From: Nigrospora sphaerica
Lineage: Eukaryota; Ascomycota; Sordariomycetes; Amphisphaeriales; Apiosporaceae
DNA length: 64,000 bases
Direction: 5' to 3'
Assembly (NCBI GenBank): GCA_018287875.1
Contig: JAGVVL010000017.1
Span: 1,922,001-1,986,000 of the forward strand
Part shown: positions 1 through 10,860 of the stretch, piece by piece
Position numbering within the stretch: the first letter of the stretch is position 1
Layout: the number at the start of each line of letters is the position of its first letter
Notes under the pieces: generated by a model
The model's database searches: none
What the model was told of the DNA's origin: nothing
Seen by the model: the letters and a program-made list of their open reading frames with translations, nothing else
Translations under genes and position numbers: made by a program

Positions 1-1
1 C

Positions 2-88
2 TTCTGGTATCGGGTCGAGAAGGGGAAGATGCGTTCCAACTCCAATGCTGCTCTTCTGGACAACGTCATGGCGAGTGCCATAACGTGA
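2..88 (+). CDS. possible C-terminal tail of a gene entering from the left edge
   Basis: Frame 2 is open from the window edge to a TGA at 86-88 and encodes 28 residues beginning FWYRVEKGKM. Nothing identifies the family. It could be the last exon of a + strand gene whose body lies outside the window, or chance. Confidence 0.25.
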   Translation, partial: FWYRVEKGKMRSNSNAALLDNVMASAIT

Positions 89-1086
89 GAGCCCCGGGCC
101 TCCCGTGCACCGCCAGTGTAATACATTAGACATGCGTGTGTAGAGATAAGAATCTCTGTATAATTGATCTGTTTCCCAATGCCCACCTTCTGCCCTTCGT
201 TCCTGGCGGTCCTAGTAATATGGCCTGTGGGATGAGGCTCGTTAAACAGCGCTCGTCTGGCGTCCCCTGGTCTTCTCTCAATCTCACACTTTCAGGCATA
301 AAGGAACGCCAGAAAATACTGGGACAACCTAAAAGGATATGAACAAGCTATGTAACGATTTGCAAGGCCGCCATAATGCTATCCGTACTGGAGCAAGAAT
401 GCCTCTCCACTTGAGAGGCTTATATGGCTGGGTATGCTGGCTGCAGAGATTTGGACCGAATCCTCGTCAGAGTCTTTTCCAGAATATCATGCCCACTTTG
501 GTGTGAGTGTACCGGGCCTCCAGTTGCCGTTCCCGTTACCATAATCACCCAATGGCCATGTCCGGTATGCACTATCCAAATGGCAGGCACGACGTGGAAG
601 GTGCGGATAATCTACCTACAAGGTCAGAACTTAGCCTATGCCCAACGGCGGCTCTTTTCTATGCTGTCACGTACGTATAATCTGCTTTAACTGATCTACA
701 TCTTTTTAGAAACGATTCTGTAGTCATTAGTGACATTTGATCAACGTTCAAATATCTCGGCTCGGCCTTTGTATCGAGCTAGGGGACGTTTACCAGTCCC
801 TGGTGGGAACTCGCACCGCCCTACCGAGACTGTACTTTCCGATGATAGTCCTTCCATGACTGTGCCTTCCCCATGTTCAATTCCCACGGTAGAATCGAGC
901 AGTAATCCTAAGAAGGACATCGCACTTTCCCGTAGACCGTATGCCCAATGCAATTTATCAGCTAAAAGTTCTAGACTGTCCCCCATGAATTTCCTCTGAC
1001 CATCAGACAACCTTCAACAAGCCATTACGAGTCTCTCTTTTCACGCTGCTACGAAACCCCTGCCAATTCCAAGCCGCACATCCAAG
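89..1086. other. intergenic, no gene recognised
   Basis: About 1 kb with only short, overlapping ORFs on both strands and no family motif, splice-consistent exon chain, tRNA or repeat that I can support. The distal part probably holds the promoter of the gene starting at 1087. Confidence 0.5.
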
Positions 1087-3497
1087 ATGGATAAGAACGA
1101 GAACGGCAAGCGAGATGCTTACTGGCTCGAAGTAGCGAGGTGGGAGGCGGACATTCACAGTCTGGTTCACGGCGACAATGTCAAGGTGAAGCTGTGAGTA
1201 ACAACCCAGTGCTTGCTTCACCCGAAAACGCACACCTGTCCCCGAGAAGCACTGCCGTATCCTGAGATAACTGCCCTGCCCTGCCCGATCCTGGTGGTGT
1301 TGGCGTCACCTTGGATCAATGCCGTTCCCATTCATGTATTTCCGTTGTCACTTCCCTACACGTTCCTTGATACTTGGTGATCACTTTCGGGTCCGAATCC
1401 TTCCTCCACCCATCAAGACGCTCACCAGAACGACTAATGCCATCTGTGTACTCGTCCATCTCAATTGCCAATTGCCTCACCTCGCATACCCATCCTGTCC
1501 CCTTCTCGGGTATCCTGCCCGCTTCCAAGTGGATCTTCAGGCTGTTAGCTGTTACTAAATCCAAACTTTGCAGGGAGCCCGACTCGGATGATGACACAGG
1601 GCACGGTGAGCGTCGACAGACGTTTCTGGACAAAGCACACGAAGTGCTGGGATGCAAGCCAGCTAAGTCCTACCTGGAGACCTTTCTGGGCGTGTGCGTA
1701 CTGGAACCTGGCGTCAAGGACGAGGTTCGGGAGTTCTTGCTGGCCACGCGAGTGGCAAAGTACGATGAGGCTTTGGTGGACCTAGATGCTTACCGGCAGC
1801 ATGAGGGCGCCTGGGATACACATGACCCAGCCATCGATCAGAAGTGGAACGCGCTGACGAACAAGATTGCCAGCATTAACCCGAGCGTTGATATAGGGAA
1901 GATGACCAAGCCTTCCGGGCCGCTCCGGGCCGCTTTTTGTGCCCTGTGGCATTACCCTACCCTCAGGACAAAAAGAGAGGATTATGGCCACGTCCTCGAC
2001 AAGATCAATCCCTGTATCAAGTTACAGGTGGGTAAGATCGGTATGCCGCGGAAAGTCCTGACAACGGACATGATCTTGATCCGCTCGCCTTACGACAAGG
2101 AGGGTGTGAAGTGGAGCGATGAGTACGCTCACTGGTCACGGCTGGAAGAGGAGATGAGGAGGTTCAACATGGACCTCATCAAGCACGTGCCCATCGTGAT
2201 TACTATGGGCGACGAGGTTCGTCGTACTGTGTTTTATAACCTCCTGGCTGACGTGACACTCGATGTCGAGGAAGTAAGGCTCACAGTGGGAACGCCGGAC
2301 CGTTTCCTTCTGGTGCGAAATGCACAGAAGAAGATCGTGCAGCTCGTCTTTTTCTCATATCATTTCCAGTGGTTCGTGTACGCTGGGCGTGAAATGTACC
2401 ACCCAACCGGCGTGTGGCACGATTTCCTATGGAATTTGGTCTGTGAGTGCACTAGCATCCCCGTGGCCGTTGACAACTTTTTGTCTACTCAACGAACCAA
2501 GGACAATCCCATGGAGGGGCACACCGCCGACGACGTCACCCCGGCAGCCCCTAAGAAGAGGTATCGTCCGCGTGAGACGAAGCTGCCTTCCCCGGAGGAG
2601 GACGACGATCCATTTGGATCTCCCACCATGCCCGTGCACGGTGATCCATTCAAGCCCATCTGGGACAGGCCTGACGATCCTTTTGCGATTCTCGAATGGG
2701 ACTTCCAGATGATGGATGAGTGGATGGAGGCTCGCCACGATCCCGCGCCCGGTCCCGCACCCGATCCCGTGCCCACGCTTGCGCCTGAGCCTGCGATGTC
2801 CGCGGAGTCCATCGCCTTGCGAGAGGCAGCGAACCGCTTGTTGCAGGCTAGCTCGGCTATACCCTTGCCTAAGCCCATGTCCGCACCTGCGCCCATGCCT
2901 GCGCCCATGTTCGAGGCCATGCCCGCGGCCATGCCCGTGGCCACGTTCGCGCCCACGCCCGCGCCCGCGCCCGCGCCTGCGACGCCTGCGACGCCTGCGC
3001 CTGCGCCTGCGCCTGCAACACCTGCAACCGCGCGAGCTGTGCCCACACCGGCGACAGCTGAGCACCTCCTGAGATCGCCTACGAAAACAGGAAGACCATC
3101 CAAACCGCTAGATCGGAGGGTAGAGGCGAAATTTGAGGCCGTGAAGGGCACCTACCAGTACCGACGCCTCATGTCACTCGTAGACAGTGAGATGTCTGCT
3201 GATGAAAAGAAGGCCAAGAACAAATTGGTCGAGCTCAACAACCTGGGGATGGTGGCCCGTAAAGAAAGAGAATCCATGAGCAGTTGGCTCAAGGTGCATG
3301 TCATCTTCTGGTCTCCGGACAACGCCAATGGTCTGCGATATGTTGGCGACAAAGGTCCCGCACTGCAAGAGCCCGATCCGGTTTCCACCCAGGACGTCAA
3401 CCATCCGGCTGTGAATCTCCTCCGTCACTGGATACCCAAGACGAGGAACGAGTTCAAAACAGCAGGAGTCAGGACGAACATCCTCGAGCACGTGTAA
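1087..3497 (+). CDS. hypothetical protein with Pro/Ala-rich linker
   Basis: Proposed join 1087-1193 and 1574-3497, 676 residues. The short first exon starts at ATG 1087 (MDKNENGKRDAYWLEV) and ends at a GTGAGT donor. The second starts after a TTTGCAG acceptor, and the phase-2 junction gives Leu then EPDSDDD. The 380-nt intron is long for this window, so an extra small exon or a later start at ATG 1437 is possible. Residues about 60-400 look globular, with many Trp, Tyr and charged residues. Residues about 425-528 are a Pro/Ala/Met linker, and the last 140 residues are again mixed and charged. I recognise no domain. Residues around VPIVITMGDEVRR faintly recall a Rossmann-like strand-turn, which is not enough to name a fold. 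The long open frame, despite a low-complexity segment, suggests a real gene. Confidence 0.6.
2738..3050 (+). repeat. degenerate GCGCCC/CCTGCG coding repeat (Pro-Ala linker)
   Basis: Short imperfect repeats of the type gcgcccatg, gcgcccgcg and gcgcctgcg encode runs such as PAPAPAP and MPAPM inside the 1087-3497 gene. The repeat is in frame, so length changes would keep the reading frame. Confidence 0.75.
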
Positions 3498-4488
3498 GCA
3501 ACGCTCAACTGGCAGTTTGTTATTTTTGGCCGCTTTAAGTAGATTTTGGCGCTTGCTGCTTTTGCATCTTGGCTGCCGTTCGCGCTCGTGCCTTCGGGTA
3601 CTGGGGAGTCGCGTTGCGCTTCTTATAAGCTGCCGCCCTCGACTTGGAGGTTCCTACGTGGACGCTTGGCTTCGGCCGGCGGCTTCTATAAGTCTGAGGA
3701 GACACCGTGCTTGCTTTCGCCGGTGGCGTGCTGTGTGCGCGTTGGGGAGTGAAGTCGGATCTTGCAACCTCCACGTGGTGCTCCCTGGAAATCTGGCAAC
3801 ATACCAGAGCCAATGCAAGAACGCGTATGTATATGAGAAGGTTAGATATTTGTAGAATGAATTGTTGAATGGATCTGAACCCCTTGCCTCCCTTTCCGGA
3901 GTGTCTTTGATTGATATGCGTCTCCTAGCCGGCTTACTTAGTCCCACATGCCATTCTTTAAGCAAGTACGCTTCACGCGACCAGTCAAAATTGGGCTCCA
4001 TTTGGAGTTGCCAGAGTTTAGCGGTCGAATGCTCTGCCGGTGGAAGTCGGGAGGGGCGAGGTTGTCATCGAAGAGTTCAGCCTTCGCTTCAGCTTCGTAG
4101 CTGGACTTGGGCGAACTACTACCCTAAGTTTCCGGCCTATTTACAAAAACATATATCCTACGTACGTATATACCGCTGCTGCGTCGCCTATACCGAGCTG
4201 GATTCGCTAACACGCCGTGCAGTGACGCACATACACCCTTGGCTGTGATAGACTGTGATAGGCAACACCCCTCATGCACCTCTTGCTTGAATGCCTCGGC
4301 AATTAGCCAGCACAGAGCCTGAAGAGGCTTTGATGGAGACAAGGGAAACAAAACTGCACCCATGTTTGTGAGACCACTATAGCAATTCATGCAGCATCTA
4401 CACGGCCTCTATACGGAACGCCGAGTTGCTTTTGGCAGGGGCAGGACTGCTCTTGCCCATATCCTATTCCAAGACGGCATACAAGCAT

Positions 4489-4514
4489 GAATTCTACCAC
4501 TGAACTACGAAGCC
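4489..4514 (-). other. tRNA-Gly-like 5' half (A-box fragment)
   Basis: On the minus strand the sequence resembles the acceptor and D-arm half of a eukaryotic glycine tRNA, with an A-box-like TAGTTCAGTGG followed by TAGAATTC. The following 110 bases show no matching anticodon arm, no canonical B-box and no 3' acceptor strand complementary to GGCTTCG, so it is not a complete tRNA. It could be a tRNA remnant or the head of a tRNA-derived SINE. Confidence 0.4.
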
Positions 4515-4742
4515 ACTGTTTTATTACAAAAATTTGTTCTATTTTAAGATATGATGTAGAATGTTGATACCCCTGTTCGCATACAGAACCGTGAGTTTGG
4601 CTCGTGGCGCGGCCAACCGAGCTGACAAAACTAGCGCCCTCGGACTGGGCCTTGGCCAGAGGTACTTCGAGGATGTCACTTTCTACCTGCACGCAGCCGC
4701 GATGAACTATCATCCTCCAGGAGCTGTATCCCAAAGGGTTGT

Positions 4743-4892
4743 ATTCCAGGGCGAACAGGGACGATTAGGAAAGGTTTAGCCACTTTAACGACTTCTCAGC
4801 CATGGCAGCTTTGGACTTCTATTCCAGGGCGAACAGGACATCCAAACAAGCTTAGCCATTTGACCGATTTCGTGGCCGTGGCAGCTTTGGAC
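4743..4892. repeat. diverged tandem duplication, 78-bp unit x2
   Basis: The first unit (4743-4820) and second unit (4821-4892) both start with ATTCCAGGGCGAACAGG and both contain TTAGCCA...GGCAGCTTTGGAC. The start-to-start distance is 78 bp. The middle is clearly diverged, so the duplication is old. Confidence 0.75.
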
Positions 4893-6659
4893 GTTGCCAG
4901 TGGCACACTGGTCTGCGGGACGTAGGCCCTGTATGGCGACACCGTCATTCCGCCTAATGGTATTGTGACCTTTGTTGCTGGTGTCAGGCGCAAACGAGTT
5001 GTAGACCGATTACCAGGCGGCGCTGTCGAGGGGGTGGAAGCAAAGAAATGGCTCACCCCTGTCTGTTTTCCATTCAATTGTATATCCGCCCAAACCATAT
5101 AGGGACCTCGATACGTGAAGGAGAACCAAGCATCTAAGAAGCCTGATACTCTGTATCCTTTAACGACTAATAGATTATTTCTAGAGATGCCAGTTCAATA
5201 TGAGCAGGTACCAGGCACTGGGGGGTCAATTGACTGTATACTGAAATATGTTTTTTTAAGTGGGGTGAGCCATTTCTGGCTTCCACCCCCTGGCTGTTCT
5301 CCTGCGAATAGTGCGGGAAGCGCAGATCAGCGTCGCCGACATGCGCGACGCTTTGCGTCGACACTTCCAAATGCTGCAGACTTCTACATCACAGGAAGCG
5401 GAAACGTCAAGATCAGCGCAAGCCCCAGAGCCTTCGTTGCCTGATGGACTAACAGAACTAGAGTCTTCATTCGCGCCATTGCGGTGACGCACCCCAGCTT
5501 TTTAGACCCGGCAAAAAGGATGACAACTTCGACCTATACATGGACGAGTATCTGGCCCTACTCTGGCCGATATGGAGGCCGGCTATAGTTCTAGAGTTCA
5601 CCAGCGAGGTTACTGCTGGTTTGCCCAACGTGCTATAGAGTTGACCTTATCAGGAGCATAGTCGAGTCGTATATGAGACCGCTTAAGGTGCGAGGGGAAG
5701 AAGTGGCAACTATTATTAGGGTTTGAGGAGAATGGGAAGCGGCTGGAATATGTGACGAGTGGTGACAGTGTCCACTATGTGGGAGCGACCCCGTCTGTCG
5801 CAGTAAGGAAAGCATCAACCTGACCCTCGAGCTTCATACCCCCGCCAGGCCACTTACAGCCTTGTGCTCTCCCACCCCTACCCAGATGCGGGATTCGGGG
5901 CCCTGATCAGCCGCCCTCGGATCAGCTGGATAATGCAACAGAAGCAGGAAGGTCTTGCTATCGACGCAGGCTTCTGGAAAGGAACCAACGACAGTAACAT
6001 ATACACTGTATTCAGGCCTGAGTAACAACGGCAAGTAAGCCAAGGTCAAAGCCGAGAACCTTGCAGGCTACTCGCAGCTATTCACCCGGTCTATAGAGCG
6101 TCGGAAAGATACAAGACCGTTTCTATCAGCTTGGGCAAAATATATTACCCTTAGGGGTTTGCCGGACCTCAGCGACTCCGACACAGGCGTCCAGCGTAAA
6201 AATGGCGACCGCGATGGTTCTTAATCTCGGCCTCATCGACGCGCCTATTGACCGGCACAAGGCCAATGACGCTATGGCGGAAATGGTGTGTAAGCGAAGA
6301 GCACCTACGCAAATGGTAATAGAGACACCAGCCTGGAATTATACAGATCCAGCAGCCACGAAAGACCTAAGACAGTTGCAGGACTGGCTGGCCACCGAGC
6401 TACGGCATCCCGACCTAGCGCTTATTCACTAAGGGGCTCGACGCAGTCACTTGAAGGAACTCAGTCCTGCTCGCGGAAAATTGCCGACGTTCAGGGAGAT
6501 TGCCTCTCCCCAGCCAGACAAGCGGCAAGCAGTTAACCAGAGGCAAACACTGTATTCACAAGCCTACCGCAAATACGTTCAGCTGAGGACAAGAGGCAAA
6601 AGAGGCTCAGGGGTGCAGTCCCTAAAGAGCAGCTGCCAATTAACCCTTTTGTGGAAACA

Positions 6660-6686
6660 CCCCCCCCCCTCAAAAAAAAAAAAAAA
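6660..6686. repeat. C10 tract followed by A15 tract
   Basis: Ten C residues (6660-6669), then TC, then fifteen A residues (6672-6686). A poly-A run like this can mark the 3' end of an inserted retro-copied element, but I found no target-site duplication or coding remnant to support that. Confidence 0.7.
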
Positions 6687-7325
6687 GCGGCGAAAAAGAA
6701 GACACAGTCAGCTGCGCAGGCTCCTGGCGACTCTGAAACTCCTATTCGGGTGTCTGTAGCTATTAAATTGAGTGTGTGAGGTCTATTCAACCTAGTTGAC
6801 TGGTTCTTTGTTGAGTGCGCAGAGCGTGTTGCAGAGGTGGGGGCTGTTGCAAAGGTAGGGTGTGTGTTAGCAGACCAGCAGGTCAGATCCCGGCTGGAGC
6901 TGCCGGGTGTTACCCTCCTTACTAACCGCCCTTGCATTTAAATAGTCCAGTGGGGAGTGTATGCAAGCCGTCATCCTTCGGCTATGGTCCTCATGGGGTG
7001 GGGGTTTGATCTGCTATCCTATAGGCGTGGTCTTCTGCATGCCGCGTTCGAAGGCGCCTGAGTTATGTCTTGGCCCCATGCAGATCATTGGAGAAACATG
7101 CAGACGACCATAAACGACAGCGTAGTGCTGTACAACATAGAGATGCATAGCTCAGTCCCATGCGGGAAAGCCCCAATGCGGCTGGTATGATTCAAAAAGG
7201 CAAAAGGGCTTCTTGTCTGCCGCCGGGCAGTGGTTTCCCAATATCTCCCATTTCTTCCCTGGTCCTACCTCGATTTCCCCCTACTAGTTGACCTTGTTCG
7301 ACCTGCAAACGGTACGACTTTCAGT

Positions 7326-9321
7326 ATGGGCACACTTGCCCCGGGAGCGCCCGAGGAATATGACTTCATCATCTGCGGGTAAGATTTCGGTGTCCAATTT
7401 GTATAGGCCGTTTCTTACTGACGGCATGGAATTGCAAAGTGGTGGCACCGCGGGGTGTGTCGTCGCCGGAAGGCTTGCGGAAATCCCGGGCGTACGAGTT
7501 CTTTTGATCGAAGCTGGTCAGCACAATGAGGATCTGGAGAACACACAGATGGCCGGAGGGTGAGCCCTGACTGTTGGCCGAACCCGACCCCAACAAGCAA
7601 CTGACAAGGCCTCGAACAGCTGGTCACAGCTCTTCGATAGGGAAACGGACTGGAATATCGTTTCGAAGCGGGGAGCGGGCATCAATGACCGCCAGGTCAA
7701 GCTGAGTCGAGGCAAGTTCCTTGGAGGCAGCTCCGGGTGCAATGGCACGCTATGTATCCGTGGCTCGAAGCAGGACTACGACGACTGGGGGCTCGAAGGG
7801 TGGAGCGGCGAGGAATTCTTCAAGTACATGAGCAAAGTACGGCGTTGCCAGGTACTCAAGCGACTTCTCTTCCCCGCCGGCTAACGTGAACCACGCAGGC
7901 GGAAACTTTCCACTCCAAGCCGTGGTTCAAACCATCCCCTGGCTCTCATGGTGGCGAAGGGCCTCTGCACACCGAGCCGCATAATTTGGCACCCATTTCT
8001 AACCTCGTTATGGAATCCATGGTGTCCATGGGGATGCCTTTGGACGATGACATGTTCTCCCATGGGGAGAACCCTCAAGGCTGCGGCCACGTGCCGAGGA
8101 CTGTGCACAAAGGGGTCCGGACGACAGGGGCCGACTTCGTTACCAAAAGTAAAAACCGCAGCAATATCACGATCCTCGTGGAGAACCACGTGGATAAGGT
8201 CATCGTCGAGAAGGACGGAAACGGAGAGTGGAAGGCGACTGGCGTTCGCGTGATTAAACCGGACGGCGGAGCCACCACCATCACGGCGAAAAAGGAGGTT
8301 ATTGTTAGCGGCGGTGCTTATTGCAGCCCCAACATCCTCAACCGCTCCGGAGTCGGGGCCCAGGAGGACTTGGAAGCCTTGGGCATCCCTTGCCTCGTCG
8401 ATCTCCCCGGCGTGGGCAGGAATTTGATGGACCACCTGATCGTCTTCATGTTCTACGAGACGGAGAAGGCGGGGCTCACCAACGACCATCTGGTGTACCA
8501 CGACGACTCCTTTGCGAAGACGTACCAGATGTGGAAGGACGCCAAGTCGGGCTTTCTTTCCACCTTCCCCTTCGGCGTCTTCGGGTTCGCGCGCCTGGAC
8601 GAGCGGCTGGCCGACTCGGACCTCTGGAAGCAAGCCCCTCGGGAGCCGGGGCGGGACCCCATGGGCCTCACGCCGCGGCAGCCCAACGTCGAGTTCTGGA
8701 ACACCGAGTGTTACGGGGGCCCCAAGCAGTACGACCAGTTCCCCATCGACCACAAGTACGCCTTCAGCATGATTGCCGAGTTGTTCGCCCCCAGGTCCCG
8801 CGGCTTGGTCAGGCTCAAAAGCGCCAACCCCCTTGACGAGCCCGACGTCGACTGCGGCTACCTGGCGGACCCTCTGGACGTCGAGGTGCTCGCCGAGGCC
8901 TGCCGTTTAGGCAACGAAATTATCATGCAGGGGAAAGGCACCCGCGACATCGTGAAGGGCTCGTGGCCGCCCGAGCTCACGCACCACAAGTTCACCAGCC
9001 GGGAGGAATGGATTCCGTACGTCAAGGACAACGCGACGACTTGTAAGCAGCTGCCGCCCCTTCCCCCCTTTCCCAACGAGAGATATACCAAACTAATGGG
9101 TGCCACCAGGCTACCACGCGGCGGGAACCTGTGCGATGGGCACGGCGGATGACGCCGCGGCGGTCGTCGACAAGAAATTGCGCGTCAAAGGCGTAAAGAA
9201 CCTTCGGGTGGCCGACTGCAGCATCATGCCCAGGCTCCACGGAGGCCACACGCAGATGCCCGCCTACGGCATTGGGGAGAAGTGCGCCGACCTTGTAAAA
9301 GAGACTTGGCTCGCGAAATAG
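7326..9321 (+). CDS. GMC-family FAD oxidoreductase (choline/alcohol dehydrogenase-like)
   Basis: Flavin-dependent oxidation of an alcohol substrate is the family role; the substrate cannot be read from sequence. Five exons join to 581 residues: 7326-7378, 7440-7559, 7620-7836, 7899-9042 and 9110-9321. The N-terminal dinucleotide fold is DFIICGGGTAG, whose glycine loop is split by intron 1, followed by LLIEAG. The first GMC signature region is GKFLGGSSGCNGTLCIRG. The C-terminal catalytic region begins with YHAAGTCAMG and continues with a second histidine in LHGGHTQMP, where many relatives carry Asn. Length is normal for the family. There is no signal peptide, so the enzyme is probably intracellular. 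It sits just upstream of a decayed acyltransferase, also on the + strand, and may have belonged to the same metabolic locus. All five exons are in phase and free of internal stops. Confidence 0.9.
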
Positions 9322-9646
9322 TCGATGCTTTTCGGAGTTTCGAGGACGAGAAATTATTGATCTCTCTACTCTCTGTCCGGCGGAGCGTGTCCTTGATAAG
9401 CGCGTTCACCGTAGACAAGTCTGCGTGGGAGTCGTGTCGGAGCCGGTTGCCGTTTACGGCTGTCGGATTTACGTAGCCTGCACTCCTCTGCTTTGTACAT
9501 CTGCCTCTAGACTGGCAGCGCCCGTCCTGGTGGTCAAGCTCCCGCCTCTAAATTATACTCTTCTTTTGACTCCTCCGTTCAGCGGTATACTCGTGTGATT
9601 ACCAGCTGACTTTTGCAAGGTTACACTTATACCACTTTCGCGAACC
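9322..9646. other. spacer between GMC gene and acyltransferase relic
   Basis: About 325 bp holding the 3' region of the GMC gene. I see no gene or repeat in it. Confidence 0.5.
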
Positions 9647-10860
9647 ATGCCAGAGCGAACCGTGCACACTTAGACACTGGATGAGCATCTCGGCATCTTC
9701 AGACAACAACCCGGGATTAACACCATACACACGCCTATATGCTTTTGTTTTAGCTGCGAAACCTAGGAGGGAACCGTGGAACTGTTACGGGCGCGGCCTC
9801 GAACGCCTCGCCACAAGCTTCCCTTGAGTGATAGGTCGGGCGAGCCGAAGACGAGGCCGACGACGCCTTCACAATCCGCCCCTCCGAGACGCCACCGCTG
9901 TTGAGGATCCGGAATTTCAGGGGCGTCTTTCCCGAGATGCGGGAATGCGACGGCAGTAGGTCCTCCTTCCCGATTCTGGACGAGGATGTGATAGCCACTT
10001 GCAAGACTTTTGATTCCGACGGTCCTGCGCCAGTATTTGGGTTACAGCGCTATGGACGTGGCAGGCCAAGCGCCATATCACTCTTCTTAGCGATGACGAG
10101 ATCGAACCCGAGCACCAACCAAATTTCCGTAAAGAAGCAATTATCGAGGGCACGAGTAAGACAGAGGCGGTCGCCAAAGCAGAATGGGCCTATTTCATCT
10201 TCCCGGACGACGCCCTCGGTGCGCTTAAGTCCCAGGTGATGGTCTCGCGGGATCTCTTACCTGGCGACATCCTATTCCTATCAACAGATGACGCCCTCAG
10301 TGCTTTCATCTGGCAACCCATCACGCAAGCACGCATGCCCTGGTTACCCTGGCCCACCGAGTCGCGGTATATTTTCACACGTACGGTGGATGCTCGAAGC
10401 CATCCTCAACTGCCGGAGACGTATGCAGGTCTCTGGGTGTTCAGGACGTCGAGTGCCGTTGAATGCGGCGCGCTGGTCCAGGAGCTCCTGGGCATCACCG
10501 CATCGAGACTTCACCGTTCTCTCCGGGACAGGGGCTGTTCCACCACAACCGTGGCAACTTTGCTCAGTAATGGGCACGTTGGCCCTCGACCGGCGTCAAT
10601 ATCAGCCTCGTGGGCGAAGGCGAGGTGTTGTAAACTTGACTTTTGGGAGGATTCTTGGCAAGCCCGAGGCCGTGAGGCCGCCCTCGTTCAAAGCGTGGGA
10701 GAGCTTGGTGTGCTTGAAGCCGAACTCACCAAACGGGGAGATGGATGCGACGCCTGCCTGAGCGAGAGCACGTGGTGGAATACCGCGGCTGTGTTGTCAG
10801 CTACATTAGCAACCTGCCGAAGCGAGGCGCTGGTCGCTCGGAACGAACGTGCCGGGTTTA
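9647..10860 (+). pseudogene. broken fungal acyltransferase (PF02458/BAHD-like, trichothecene 3-O-acetyltransferase family)
   Basis: Family features appear in order along the + strand but in different frames with internal stops. At about 9673-9715 is an N-terminal segment of the type LDEHLGIF. At about 9786-9815 is RGLERLATSFP, broken by a stop. At about 9870-10045 is TPPLLRIRNF through PAPVFGLQ. From about 10055 to 10640 a long open segment includes HITLLSDDEIEPEHQ, AEWAYFIFPDDAL and the diagnostic DDALSAFIWQPITQAR. From about 10640 the frame shifts to FGRILGKPEAVRPPSF, and the end (about 10755-10830) is in a third frame with EREHVVEYRG. At least three frame changes and several stops argue for a pseudogene rather than missed introns. 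Family members transfer acyl groups from acyl-CoA to hydroxyl groups of secondary metabolites; no specific substrate is implied here. Confidence 0.75.

Larger units (their letters stand above)
3498..7325. other. gene-poor accessory stretch
   Basis: Nearly 4 kb in which ORFs are short and no protein family or convincing exon chain is visible on either strand. It contains the tRNA-like fragment at 4489-4514, the 78-bp duplication at 4743-4892 and adjacent poly-C/poly-A tracts at 6660-6686. Around 5300-5700 a + strand frame reads about 60 residues and is then cut by several stops, as expected for a decayed coding element, but I cannot name it. Confidence 0.5.

Noticed and set aside
2427..3151. 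Minus-strand Arg- and Gly/Ala-rich ORFs
   Set aside because: They are translations of the Pro/Ala-coding repeat in the opposite direction.
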